Shown: positions 49,201-57,933 of the stretch, piece after piece
Layout of the letters: every line of letters starts with the position of its first letter
Position numbering within the stretch: position 1 is the first letter of the stretch
Assembly (NCBI GenBank): GCA_023212645.1
Contig: JALBYC010000024.1
Span: forward strand, 62,001-126,000
Length of the DNA: 64,000 bases
Direction: 5' to 3'
Origin: Farysia itapuensis
Taxonomy: Eukaryota; Basidiomycota; Ustilaginomycetes; Ustilaginales; Ustilaginaceae
The notes under the pieces: generated by a model
The model's database searches: none
Told to the model about the DNA's origin: nothing
The model's input: the letters and a program-made list of their open reading frames with translations, nothing else
Program-made: the position numbers and the translations under genes

Positions 49201-50372
49201 GCGGTCGACGGCATGCTGGCGAGCTGGCTTGAGGTGGCTCGACCGTTGGGATTAGCAGAAGACGAAGCAGTCCCACTCGGAACCTGCTGGACTGTGAAGC
49301 CAGACCCGCCTGTCTTGAGCGGCGCTGTCGGTGTGGCTGATTCCGGATTCGGCGTGGACGGCTGGGAGCTATCGTTGTGCACCTCGACCGTCGACGGCGG
49401 CAAGGTTGCCGTGCTGGCATTGGCAGCAGACGAGGAGGCGGCAGCAGTAGTAGTAGTAGTCGCAGGTGGGGTATTGCTGATCTTTGCATTGCTGGAAGCA
49501 CGAACTGCCGAAGCTCTCTTCTTGGCCTTGACGCCATTCCCTTTTGCGGGCTGCTTGACGAGGTTGAGACCCCGGCCCAGGTTGGCTGGTGGGTTGCTGG
49601 CGTTGTTGGCAACACGGCGGATCTGTCCGCCTCCGACGTTACTGGCAGTGACGACGCGGAACCCCTGTCGCGGATCCTGGTACCTGTGCTGGTGGTAGTT
49701 TGCATTCGGCTGTGCCCCCACGGACGAGGAAAACGAGGACGGCTCCGACGGCTGGATGATTGAGTAAGGCGGGGGTTCTGACAGTGTCCCTGCCCTAGTC
49801 AACGAGCCGGCGGGAGCAGAGTAGCGATGGTTGGGACCCAAGTTGGGCAGCTCGAGCTCTTCAATCGCCGTGCCCGACCGCAACCGCACCACAATCTCAT
49901 CCCCTTCCTCGATCAAGCTACAATCATGGTGATCCTGCAGCTGGAATCCGCTGATCTCCTCTGGGGCGGCGGCGCTGTCCTCCTCGGTGGCGGAAGGGAG
50001 GTCGTCCTTCTGTCGCAATTCGAGGGTGAGCATCTCCATCTTCCAGCTGTTGATGGTTTTCTCCTTGAGTTCTTCCGAAAAGGTGAGTGGTTTGCTGGAC
50101 GAGTCGTAGTTGGTCTGACCGGTGAGGATGCGGAGGATGGCGAGTTTGAAGGAAGAGATCTCTGCTGCTGGGTCGGGGACACGGTAGGGGATGCGAAAGA
50201 GGGGCAAGGGCTGATGAGACCGGAGCGTGATGAGGGGAGCGAGTCCACCTCCCCTCGAAGACGATGATGAGGAAACCATAGTATCGAAGAGGACAACTTG
50301 CGCATACGTCGGCCGTCGAGCTGGGAGGGATATCAGGCGTAGTCTTGGCGCAAGAGGCGAGACAAAGAGCAT
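46275..50372 (-). CDS. Dihydrofolate/folylpolyglutamate synthase fused to a large disordered N-terminal region
   Basis: A single frame of 1365 residues from the ATG at 50370-50372, or 1334 from the ATG at 50279. The C-terminal part, about 812-1365, is a Mur-ligase-like FPGS/FolC enzyme: IELGLERIVKLLARLGSP start, IHVAGTNGKGSTIAYL P-loop, TFVSPHLVERRD, EVGLGGRLDATNVF and LLVDGAHNESS. It should add glutamate to dihydropteroate or folates, like yeast Fol3. The N-terminal 810 residues are Ser/Pro/Thr-rich, with a possible small folded segment at about 45-160 and a charged coiled coil at about 648-728. No methionine suits a separate synthase start close to IELGLERI. Either it is a true fusion, or a second transcript starts inside with a short intron. 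Confidence 0.8.
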   Translation of the reverse strand: MLFVSPLAPRLRLISLPARRPTYAQVVLFDTMVSSSSSSRGGGLAPLITLRSHQPLPLFRIPYRVPDPAAEISSFKLAILRILTGQTNYDSSSKPLTFSEELKEKTINSWKMEMLTLELRQKDDLPSATEEDSAAAPEEISGFQLQDHHDCSLIEEGDEIVVRLRSGTAIEELELPNLGPNHRYSAPAGSLTRAGTLSEPPPYSIIQPSEPSSFSSSVGAQPNANYHQHRYQDPRQGFRVVTASNVGGGQIRRVANNASNPPANLGRGLNLVKQPAKGNGVKAKKRASAVRASSNAKISNTPPATTTTTAAASSSAANASTATLPPSTVEVHNDSSQPSTPNPESATPTAPLKTGGSGFTVQQVPSGTASSSANPNGRATSSQLASMPSTALVIGPGVQGQVGRNPASVSSPIGSSGVGDLYNEDYGNSKGFVGFTSAGGEVRAKPRRKMSKQNSQDLTPADLAESSNAPQRRPSNPASAAADAAERRAALARQQQDGETSVSTAKRPTRERQGSSSSRTHRVDLPQHPGLPPIQNLAPFDETPSTSAFSWDRRERELPPKPSTEETDDVDPSSPSMVAVSTPTETRPPRLSFLRKFSSATQQSGYTSSPAESPDIGTIEPQLRHTRLNSSTQPASEIDPAIQPQTEAEAAKEANLSRAERRYLEVQKQLNLEREKQAEAEKTRMVEIKASNERRQKERERKESETKKRLEEQKWQMWEEVRRRQKAGPSSTTPLPPGIQRLYSGATVESNVSSEAREPQSSNSRFVTPPAEPENVPAVAIAPASPPTSPPPRAAEQRPAAGAAGGDSFNSIPGPRIELGLERIVKLLARLGSPHRNFPVIHVAGTNGKGSTIAYLDATLRNALDIRTGTFVSPHLVERRDCCKVDGEVVAKDVWRQAQSDVLFADQGFDVTPTRKDDGKPLKSSPFELLTAQTFQAFSILPASTRPEILLIEVGLGGRLDATNVFDDDQVLASIVAPIDRDHEAFLGSQLEGIAREKAGIVKQNGLCVIADQRLQDTTTMDQLALGPLDNEAKQLGARAAGILDSIRNVCMAKNARLVKTYIPWKLLSLPPTRQDHWGSSVDFTPRLAPTLFLSQSGLNPPSTFVAHPHDPVMYSVSTTVERTRANLTGVCLALQTLSSVARDEWAQDRWEDLRTRIMWGLRDDPEANLRVREAVNSVQWPGRCSWHTLNGNDLLVDGAHNESSATALREYLDNCFATRALSHTTSSTGKGKNKSHPQFEVTYIFAFSDGKDYEAMMRALLSSPSALIERQNVALTSFSPPEGMPWVCSAPPSEALACVKHLSQTIDGIGEIRTFPAVTEALDWAKSLAGHHPPKGPIIIAGSLYLVADVYRLLAAAAAAAQTS

Positions 50373-50713
50373 CCAATACCCCAGTCGTCAACGATGATGA
50401 TGATGGCAGTACGGACACAGCCGAGTAAGCGAAATTCTCGGAACTTTGGTTGGCAGATTAGATCCCAGAATAGAAGCACTCACACTCACACTTCCACCCC
50501 CCACGCCTGCTTGGCACACATCCCGCACTCCCATCAACAGCAGCCAGACCAACTCCCATCCACACATACACTCTCGTTTGCACACAACATGCCCTGAGGG
50601 ACCGGACGGATGGATATATGGATGGCAAAGCAGGATGAACGCATCGCGCATTTCAGAGAGAAGATACTGTTAGAGTGGAGATAGAGCAGCATGCGGTCAT
50701 GCGGTCAGCGCGG
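50373..50713. other. Spacer between the folate-synthase fusion and the NBR1-like gene
   Basis: This 341-bp spacer lies between two minus-strand genes and serves as the upstream region of the folate-synthase fusion. It contains CA-rich stretches near 50478-50515. No gene or clear motif is seen. Confidence 0.4.
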
Positions 50714-52252
50714 TCATTCTTGAGCATCAATGTGTTCAAAGTCATCGTCGTCGTGGTCGGAGAGGGAGAGGTGAGACTCGCTGTCCCAGGCCAGTTGGCT
50801 ACCTTCGTCAAAGTTGCTTTCCGTCGCGGCCGATGTGGGTGGATTGGAGATGGTTGCCAGGGACTCGGCGTAGCTGGGAGTGCGTTGGACGTAGCCATGC
50901 GATGTCTTCCACTCGGCCAGTCGTCTAGCATGTCCACCGGTTGCTGAGGACCGTTCTGAGCCAGTGTCTGTCGGTGTATCGGCAATGGGTACCGAGGGAG
51001 CGAGGAGCACGCTTGAACCGCTGATCTCGTCCTTATCGCTCGGGCTGTCGTGCTGGACGATCTGAAGATCGATCCACAGCTGGTCGCCAAACAGGGTGGA
51101 CGAGCGACCACTGCCAGCTGCTAGCTTGAAGAAGCAGCGTGCCCGTCCGGCAGTCAGAGGTGCTCTGATGTTGGAGACGCGCACCAGCATTTCCCCACCG
51201 ACGCTCATCTTGCTGCCATCCAATTGACAGACGACGCCCGATGACGCACGTGCATCGTCAAACAGCTTGCCTCCCATCTGCGACACGAGTCTCAGCTCGA
51301 CATGAGCGGGCCAAGGGTGAGTGCCGGTGTTCTTGACCAGCCAAATCTTGTCAAAGCACGAGCCAGCAAGGACCGAACTGAAGTCTGGGAAACTGACGTC
51401 CCGCACCACCGTGGCACTTAGACCAGCCTCCTCGCTGTCTTCGAGCTCGTCGCTTGACTCGACAGTTGCGCGCCTTGACGACGTCTGTGCTTGCGGAAAT
51501 GTGTGACTGCTGATTGTGAGTTTGGAGTTGAGAGTGTCTGTTGATCCCTGCAAGCCGTCATCCTTCTCGCTTGCTAGTGCTTCGTCAACAACAGTTGTTT
51601 CGTTCGTGGCCGGCTCGGGACGAACAGTCTGGGAAGCGGCGTCAATGGCAGCTGCCTTGCTCTGTGCAAGCACACTTTTTGTGACAAAGATGGGTCTGTC
51701 GAGCTTGAGAAAGAGATGGTGCTTGTGCGGACGCAGAGGATGCGCCTCGCAGTTCCTGCAGAGATCGAAATCGGGGCAGGTGATGCACTTGTAGCGGACG
51801 CCACAAATGACCATGTCACACGCATCGCAGTAGACCCCCGTGTGTACCGGCTCGGCGTGTAGTTTCTCGGGAAGGATGCCCGCTCGATCGATGCAGAGCA
51901 GATCGTGGCCTGGGTGCAGTTTGGCAGCGACGACGTTGCAGGCAGAACAGCAGTCCCAGTCTTGACACTGCATACACTTGTGTCGTGTACCGACAATCTG
52001 CTTGTCGCAGAGGTCGCAAGTTGCTTCGTGCACCATCTTGTTGTCCTGTGCTTTCGAGGCAGAGGACGATGGGGCAAAGTCGGCTGAGCCACCCATGTTG
52101 TCGGCACCTAGATCAGCATACCGAGCCAAAAAGCGGTTGAGCAAGGCTAGCGTCTTGCGGGGCATAAGAATCCTGTCTTCCTCCTTGTCTTCCATGGTGG
52201 CTGCTGCCTTTGTGGACGTCCTAGTATCGATGACGGGAATCTTGTGTGGCAT
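50714..52252 (-). CDS. NBR1-like protein: two ZZ zinc fingers, FW domain and C-terminal LIR-type motif
   Basis: 512 residues from the ATG at 52250-52252. Two ZZ fingers are present: CDLCDKQIVGTRHKCMQC then DCCSAC near 77-125, and CDACDMVICGVRYKCITC then DLCRNC near 134-180, each followed by His pairs. The NBR1-type FW domain at about 285-400 shows FDKIWLVKNTGTHPWPAHVE and QLWIDLQI. The last residues are DDDDFEHIDAQE, an acidic F-x-x-I (505-508) that fits an Atg8-interacting motif. Fungal Nbr1 proteins carry cargo to the vacuole in selective autophagy or the Nbr1-ESCRT route. PB1 and UBA domains of animal NBR1 are absent, as in other fungal forms. It is divergent from the peroxisomal acyl-CoA oxidase across 220 bp. 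Confidence 0.85.
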   Translation of the reverse strand: MPHKIPVIDTRTSTKAAATMEDKEEDRILMPRKTLALLNRFLARYADLGADNMGGSADFAPSSSASKAQDNKMVHEATCDLCDKQIVGTRHKCMQCQDWDCCSACNVVAAKLHPGHDLLCIDRAGILPEKLHAEPVHTGVYCDACDMVICGVRYKCITCPDFDLCRNCEAHPLRPHKHHLFLKLDRPIFVTKSVLAQSKAAAIDAASQTVRPEPATNETTVVDEALASEKDDGLQGSTDTLNSKLTISSHTFPQAQTSSRRATVESSDELEDSEEAGLSATVVRDVSFPDFSSVLAGSCFDKIWLVKNTGTHPWPAHVELRLVSQMGGKLFDDARASSGVVCQLDGSKMSVGGEMLVRVSNIRAPLTAGRARCFFKLAAGSGRSSTLFGDQLWIDLQIVQHDSPSDKDEISGSSVLLAPSVPIADTPTDTGSERSSATGGHARRLAEWKTSHGYVQRTPSYAESLATISNPPTSAATESNFDEGSQLAWDSESHLSLSDHDDDDFEHIDAQE

Positions 52253-52472
52253 GCTGTGGTGGTGGTGTGCAACTCAGCCCACACGTATATATAGATATGT
52301 CATATGCAGGGTTCACTTGTCATTTTGCATTTTGGGCGCAGTACATGTTAGAGTGTTAATTTGGCCCAGATCGGCTCAACTTAAATGCCGACCGCCGGTT
52401 ATATACAAAGAGAGAGAGAGAGAGAGAGAGAAGGGCTGAAGCCGAACATCGTTTGGTCGCCCAACTACCACC
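52253..52472. promoter_or_regulatory. Divergent promoter between the NBR1-like gene and acyl-CoA oxidase, with AG microsatellite
   Basis: This 220-bp spacer carries about 12 AG units at 52408-52432, just upstream of the oxidase start, and A/T-rich ATATATAGATATGTCATATG near 52287-52306. Confidence 0.5.
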
Positions 52473-54671
52473 ATGTCGAGACCTGCCCCGGAGTCCCTGC
52501 AGTCTGCCGATCTGGCTGCTGAGCGAGCAGCATGCTCGTTCGACATCGATACCATGTCCTGCATCATTCCCGGCTCGCGCAAGGAGCGTGACAATGCACG
52601 CTGGCTTCTCTCACTCCTCAAAGACGACCCCGACCATACATTCGACAAGCAGGACCGTGTCTTTCAGTCGCGCAATCAGCGCTTCTTTGCCGGTCAGAAA
52701 ATCGCCTTGCGCTACTTTGAGATTCGTAATCGGCACGGGCTGGAGAAGAAGGATGCTGATATGCTGCGCTTGTTTACCGACGAGTACCTGCCGATCCAGG
52801 TGGCGGAGAGCATGGCGCAGCCGACGCTGATGAAGCAATCGAGCGAGGAGCAGTGGGCCAAATGGGGTCCCCTCGTTCGAAGTGGGCGCTGGATCGGTTG
52901 CTACATGCAGACCGAACTCGCACACGGCTCCAATCTTTCGGGACTGCGGACGACAGCGACGCTCGATAAGGCGACGGACGAGTGGGTCGTCCACACACCC
53001 GAGCCGTCCGCGGGCAAAATCTGGATCGGCGGATCCGGTCTGACTGCGACGTACGGAGTTTTGATGGCCAACATGATGATTGACGGCAAGGCGTATGGCA
53101 TGCATCCCTTTTTGATGCCTCTTCGCTCGCTGCAGGACCACACGGTGCTTCCGGGACGGACGATTCTCGAAATGGGCTGTAAGCTCGGCGCGCCTGCGAT
53201 GGATAACGGCTACCTGTGCTTCGACCACGTTCGCATCCCACGTACCAACTTGCTGCAGCGCTTTCAGACGGTTTCCAAGGAGGGGGTGTATGAGAAGCGG
53301 AATGCAGCTGCTCAGGTCATGACGCGCGGAACTATGACACTGGTGCGTGTTGGACTGGTGGAGATTGCAGCTCACCACTTGGCACGTGCCTGCACAATTG
53401 CCGTGCGGTATGCAGTCGTTCGACGCCAAGGAACGTCCAAGACGGGCGCCAAACAGGTAGAGCCCAAGATTCTTGACTATGCGTCGGTGCAGACCCGCGT
53501 GTTGACCGCCTTGGCCAGTGCCTATGCCATCACGTTTGCCGGTCAGCACCTGCGTGGGCACTACAACGAGATGATCAGCCAGCTGGAGCGCAAGGGCGAG
53601 AGCATGCTCCTCCCAATCGTGCACGGCTACTCGAGCGTGCTCAAAGCCGTGTGCACCAACGAATCGCTCGCCGGTATCGAGCGGTGTCGTAGGAGTATGG
53701 GTGGGCATGGATTCAGCCAGGCATCCGGCTTTGACTTTGAACGCAACCAACCCAACGCCGGCCTCATCTACGAAGGTGAGAACTCGATGCTGCTAGCAGG
53801 TCCTGTAGCCAACTTCCTCGTCAAACAGCTGCAGATCACGCGTGAGGGCAAGGGCAAAGCGATCAAAAAGGACTTTGGCTTTTTCGAGAGCGTTACGATG
53901 CCCAATGTATCGCGAGAGGAGCAGTACCGACGCGTGCAGACGCGCTTTCAGGGACTGGATGCCAAGCAGCTGCGCAAGTCTTCCTCTCTGCTGGACCTGC
54001 TTGGTATCCGTGTGGCGCTGCTGACCGACCAGCTGGAGCAGCTGCGTGCGCAACGGGGGAAGAAAGACGAGGACGATGGAGTGTCGGCACATACAGACAC
54101 GGATCTGGCGATTCGCGCCTCGAATGCGTACGGAACATATCTGCTGTGCTACTCTTTCTGTCGCATCGTACACAAACTCAAGCATCAAGAGCCCAGTGCA
54201 CTTCAGTGGGGACAGACTACATCTCCTGCCACGTCCTTCCAGGAACAGTACGGCGTGAAACCTACGGCAGACCATGGTACGGCGCTGTACAATTTGCACA
54301 TGTACTATCTCCTGCAGGTCTGCATCCTGTCCAACGTGTCCGATTTTCTCGAGCTTGGCCTGCTCACGCCACAGCAGCTGACGGCTGCCCGCAGCATTGC
54401 AGCTCGGCTTGCGTCTGGGCCGATTCGACGCGATGCCGTCGGTCTGGTGGAGAGTTTCGACATGGACGACTGGTACCTCTGCTCGCCGCTCGGCAGCAGT
54501 GACGGTCGTGCATACGAGCGCATGGTTGAATGGATGAAGCGCGAACCGCTCAATCACACGGGCGACAACGGCGCACGGGACGCCAATGGCGTTGTCAAGG
54601 GTTACCACGACGGTATTGGCCGTATGGTACGGGGTGAGGTGGTGCAGTTCACTGACAGGGCCCGATTGTAG
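52473..54671 (+). CDS. Peroxisomal acyl-CoA oxidase
   Basis: 732 residues, normal length, from the ATG at 52473. The FAD-binding acyl-CoA oxidase fold shows GCYMQTELAHGSNLSGLRTTA, the KIWIGGSG region, HPFLMPLRSLQDH and GCKLGAPAMDNGYLCFDHV. The family glutamate lies in AGLIYEGENSMLLAG. The last three residues are Ala-Arg-Leu, a type-1 peroxisomal targeting signal. The enzyme performs the first, hydrogen-peroxide-producing step of peroxisomal beta-oxidation. It lies 114 bp upstream of EAF7 in the same direction. Which ACOX isoform it is cannot be told from sequence alone. Confidence 0.94.
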   Translation: MSRPAPESLQSADLAAERAACSFDIDTMSCIIPGSRKERDNARWLLSLLKDDPDHTFDKQDRVFQSRNQRFFAGQKIALRYFEIRNRHGLEKKDADMLRLFTDEYLPIQVAESMAQPTLMKQSSEEQWAKWGPLVRSGRWIGCYMQTELAHGSNLSGLRTTATLDKATDEWVVHTPEPSAGKIWIGGSGLTATYGVLMANMMIDGKAYGMHPFLMPLRSLQDHTVLPGRTILEMGCKLGAPAMDNGYLCFDHVRIPRTNLLQRFQTVSKEGVYEKRNAAAQVMTRGTMTLVRVGLVEIAAHHLARACTIAVRYAVVRRQGTSKTGAKQVEPKILDYASVQTRVLTALASAYAITFAGQHLRGHYNEMISQLERKGESMLLPIVHGYSSVLKAVCTNESLAGIERCRRSMGGHGFSQASGFDFERNQPNAGLIYEGENSMLLAGPVANFLVKQLQITREGKGKAIKKDFGFFESVTMPNVSREEQYRRVQTRFQGLDAKQLRKSSSLLDLLGIRVALLTDQLEQLRAQRGKKDEDDGVSAHTDTDLAIRASNAYGTYLLCYSFCRIVHKLKHQEPSALQWGQTTSPATSFQEQYGVKPTADHGTALYNLHMYYLLQVCILSNVSDFLELGLLTPQQLTAARSIAARLASGPIRRDAVGLVESFDMDDWYLCSPLGSSDGRAYERMVEWMKREPLNHTGDNGARDANGVVKGYHDGIGRMVRGEVVQFTDRARL

Positions 54672-54785
54672 GCGATCGCCAACCCCGATTCACGAAATCA
54701 AATCAGAAACATTGTGAGATCGCTGATTGTCGTCTGTGCCGGCCTGATCCTTCCTACTCTTCTTCCACACACACGATCGCATCCC

Positions 54786-56915
54786 ATGAGTCTCGATTCT
54801 GGCAAAGGACTGCCAGAGGATGATTACGTGCAGATCGCCTTTCTCGGCGCAGTAGCGCGTCACCGTCCCATTGGTCCACACAAGCACTTTAACGTGGTGT
54901 CCATTGTGGTAGATACGCAGAATGCGCTCAATCGCCAGTTCGACCGTCTTTCCTCGCGGCTGGATGAGCTTAGCCAGACAACAGCGCCTCCGAGCACGGC
55001 AAAGGAGCGTGCAGAGCGGACCAGTTCCGCTGGAGGGAGTCGGCGACGTGGTGCTGGTGGGTCGATGAGCATGTCCAAGAAGGGTTCGCGCTCACGGTCC
55101 ACCAGTATCGCCAGCAATGGGACTGTTCCCAGCGAAGAGGTCTCGGCTACCTTGCTGGGGTCGACAGTGGCGGAAGAAGATGCGGAACAGACGGAAATGG
55201 ATGAGGAAGAGGAGCGAGAACGACAGATGGAGACGGAAACCACCCGTCTTGCCATTGCGGCGCTGGGTCTGGACCGCAAGATCTGGCCAAGCATGGTCTG
55301 GTCCGAGCTCAAGACGCTCTTTGACCTCGAGACACTCGACGAGATGGAAGACAGTGCCATCTTTGAGTCCAACTCGCACACTGGTACCACCACATCGGAG
55401 GACAACGATTCTGCCTCCTCCTCACCGGCTTCTTCCACCGGATCGGAGCACAAACCAACCCTAACGCCTGTGACGGACGCGGTGAAGCAACGCTATGTAT
55501 TCCACCACCCCGGCTCGCCCGACTTCCCAGGACTGGTGAGCGACAAACGTCTCTCGACAAAGTCCAAAGGCTCCGTCCTGCCGACGACGCAGAACTGGGT
55601 ATACGACGACGACGGGTCAAAGGAGGGCAACGAGACACGCGAGGGCATGGCGAAGCGCGACTTTTGTCTCTGGCCATGGCACGACTACGAGCCGCTCATT
55701 GCGCCTCGTCGCCTAGTCGGATTCGAGGACAACGCATCATCTGAGGGTAAGCAGGCAGGGGTCAAGCGGGCAGAAGCCGAAGAGGCCGATAACGAGTTGT
55801 CAGAAGTAGAGTCGGAAGAGACCAGGTCTGCTGCTGCGACGAAGAAACGAGCCGGTGGTGGGCGCAAAGTGTCTCCACGCCAAGCTAGTTCGACAAGGGA
55901 AGAGTCGAGTTCGTCGTCTCCGTCTTCATCCTCGTCGTCCTCGTCGTCGTCTTCTGCGTCGTCTTCGTCGGATTCGGATTCGGAAGAAGACGATGCAGAT
56001 GGGCAGGAACCTGCCAAGGTGCAGCGGGGGAAAGCGGCCAGCAGCGGTGCCAAACCGACGCGGATGGCAAACCAACGGACGACATCGACCACAGCCACAC
56101 CGGCGCGTGCCACGCGCCGTCGAGCACAAACCGAGGAGGACCAAGGCGCGGATGAAGAAACGCACAGTGAAGCGGAGAGCCACAAGCCGAACCCACGCAA
56201 ACGGTCTGCTCCGGACACTGACCCTGTCGAAGAAGACGACGAGGCGGAAGGGGGTACGAGGAAGCGGCGTCGCAGCAGCCGACGTGCGTCCAAGGACGAT
56301 GGCGCGGAAGACGAAGAGATGAAAGATGTCAAGCCGGCAGCGACGGAAGAAGAGAGACGACGACGACGGAGGGGGAGTAGCCGCAGCGAAGCGATCCGGT
56401 CCTCGTCCATTGGCGCGAGTGACGTGAGTGCTGACGAAGCTGCGAGTGCTGCGGATGAGGAGCAGTCGAACGAGTCCGAGGTGGATGAAGACGAGGACGA
56501 AGGCGAGAGTGTCGGCGACGAGGAAGAAGAAGAAGAAGAAGAAGAAGAAGAAGAGGATGAAGATGATGGAGAGGCAACGACACCGACACCTCGACCCAAG
56601 CACACTCGATCGGCATCGACCGCCTCGAGCAGCCGTCAACTTGCGGCGGCGGGCAAGGCGAAGCGTGCGTCGGTGGTGTCACGATCCAGTGCCGCACGCG
56701 AGGTTGCAACGCCTGCCAAACAGAAGCGTGCCAGTCGTGGGTCCACCACTCCAGCCGCAGCCGGCACTTCCTCCACCTCAACAACAGCAGCAGCAGCAGG
56801 AGGAGGAACACCCCCGGCCACGCCCTCTCCGCGCTCAGCTGCTTCCACACGTGCAGCGACACGGAGCTCAGCCGCCACTTCCACCCCTACCCCACGTCGC
56901 ACTCCACGCCGATAG
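54786..56915 (+). CDS. EAF7: EAF7-like subunit of the NuA4 histone acetyltransferase (CT20 family)
   Basis: 709 residues from the ATG at 54786; the frame upstream is reached only by a GTG. The CT20 core appears in two pieces: FLGAVARHRPIGPHKHFNVVS near residues 18-38, and KIWPSMVWSELKTLFDLETLDEMEDS near 165-190, with about 125 Ser/Glu-rich residues between. The rest is highly charged, with Ser, Glu and Lys tracts; a GAA microsatellite near 56522-56555 encodes poly-Glu. Eaf7 joins Eaf3 and Eaf5 in a NuA4 submodule bound to chromatin. Yeast Eaf7 is about 425 residues; the excess is low-complexity. It is convergent with SCO1 (55 bp between stops). Confidence 0.8.
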   Translation: MSLDSGKGLPEDDYVQIAFLGAVARHRPIGPHKHFNVVSIVVDTQNALNRQFDRLSSRLDELSQTTAPPSTAKERAERTSSAGGSRRRGAGGSMSMSKKGSRSRSTSIASNGTVPSEEVSATLLGSTVAEEDAEQTEMDEEEERERQMETETTRLAIAALGLDRKIWPSMVWSELKTLFDLETLDEMEDSAIFESNSHTGTTTSEDNDSASSSPASSTGSEHKPTLTPVTDAVKQRYVFHHPGSPDFPGLVSDKRLSTKSKGSVLPTTQNWVYDDDGSKEGNETREGMAKRDFCLWPWHDYEPLIAPRRLVGFEDNASSEGKQAGVKRAEAEEADNELSEVESEETRSAAATKKRAGGGRKVSPRQASSTREESSSSSPSSSSSSSSSSSASSSSDSDSEEDDADGQEPAKVQRGKAASSGAKPTRMANQRTTSTTATPARATRRRAQTEEDQGADEETHSEAESHKPNPRKRSAPDTDPVEEDDEAEGGTRKRRRSSRRASKDDGAEDEEMKDVKPAATEEERRRRRRGSSRSEAIRSSSIGASDVSADEAASAADEEQSNESEVDEDEDEGESVGDEEEEEEEEEEEEDEDDGEATTPTPRPKHTRSASTASSSRQLAAAGKAKRASVVSRSSAAREVATPAKQKRASRGSTTPAAAGTSSTSTTAAAAGGGTPPATPSPRSAASTRAATRSSAATSTPTPRRTPRR

Positions 56916-56970
56916 ATACAATCTCGCCCAAACGCGCTGGAAATCAATCTACCCTGATTTGATTCTTTGT

Positions 56971-57822
56971 TTACATCTGTACTTTGGGTCGACCGTCTGT
57001 CTGTGCTTTTTCGCGCGCGTTGGCGGGTGAGATGGGAAGACCTGCGTCTAGCCACTGCTGGACGTAGAGGTCGACCTTGTCACCCACCTCTTGTGCGTCG
57101 ACTGAGCGGCCGAAAGCATCGACGAATTTCCCTTCAGGATCCATGAGGTAGAAGAAAATGCTGTGGTCCACCAGGTAGTCGCCTGCCGGGTCCGCGTTGG
57201 GGGGAGTGCTGAAGTAGACGCGGTACGCCTTGCATGCCTGCTTGACCGCGTCAAACGCGCCAGTCAGACCGACCATTTTCGGGTGGAAATCGTCAATGTA
57301 GCGCGACAGTTGCGGGATGGTGTCGCGCGCGGGATCGCACGAGATGAAAACAGGGTTGATGATGGATTTGGCATACTTTGCATCGATGCGGTCGACGACT
57401 TCGCCCATCTTGTCCAGCTCCTCTGGGCAGATATCGGGGCAATTCGTGAAGCCAAAATAGACCAGAGTGAAGCTGCCAAGCAAGTCCTCGTGGGTGAAAG
57501 GGTGAGATGTTGAAGTGATCAGCTCGAAGGGTCCGCCAATACGTGGTCGGCCTACTTTGGCGGCAGCTGTTTCCTGCTTCTTGCGCTCTACCACCTTGGC
57601 CTTTTCGTTCTGGAAGTAGTAGAGCAAGCCGGCGCCGGTCAGGAGGAAGAGCAAGCCGGCACGAAGGTTGAATGGTCCTACAGCCAGTTTGTCCTTGGCC
57701 TTTTCCTCGCGTGGACCGGTTGCATACTTCCTCACCGCCGGCTGTGCCATTCGCAGCGGCACAGCGACACTTGCGCCTCTTCTGGCCAAGCTGCCTCGCA
57801 AGGTAGGCAGGAGCGAGGTCAT
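56971..57822 (-). CDS. SCO1: SCO1/SCO2, mitochondrial copper chaperone for cytochrome c oxidase
   Basis: 283 residues from the ATG at 57820-57822. A basic mitochondrial leader of about 40 residues is followed by one membrane helix (RAGLLFLLTGAGLLYYF, 54-70) and a thioredoxin-like domain. Copper ligands are Cys128 and Cys132 in FTNCPDICPEELDKM and His220 in DYLVDHSIFFYL. The protein sits in the inner membrane facing the intermembrane space and loads copper into the CuA site of Cox2. It shares a divergent promoter of only 111 bp with RQC1. Confidence 0.95.
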   Translation of the reverse strand: MTSLLPTLRGSLARRGASVAVPLRMAQPAVRKYATGPREEKAKDKLAVGPFNLRAGLLFLLTGAGLLYYFQNEKAKVVERKKQETAAAKVGRPRIGGPFELITSTSHPFTHEDLLGSFTLVYFGFTNCPDICPEELDKMGEVVDRIDAKYAKSIINPVFISCDPARDTIPQLSRYIDDFHPKMVGLTGAFDAVKQACKAYRVYFSTPPNADPAGDYLVDHSIFFYLMDPEGKFVDAFGRSVDAQEVGDKVDLYVQQWLDAGLPISPANAREKAQTDGRPKVQM

Positions 57823-57933
57823 TGTTGCGGAAGAAAGTGTCCTTTCTCGCTGACATTCTTTTATATTATTAAAAAATCATTTTGGTGGAGTAATTTCCCG
57901 TTTCTTCTTAGCACCATCATTCCACCCAAAAGC

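Noticed and set aside
55685..56605. Minus-strand Ser-rich frame inside EAF7
   Set aside because: Antisense of acidic repeats in EAF7; poly-Ser arises from GAG/GAA repeats read backwards.
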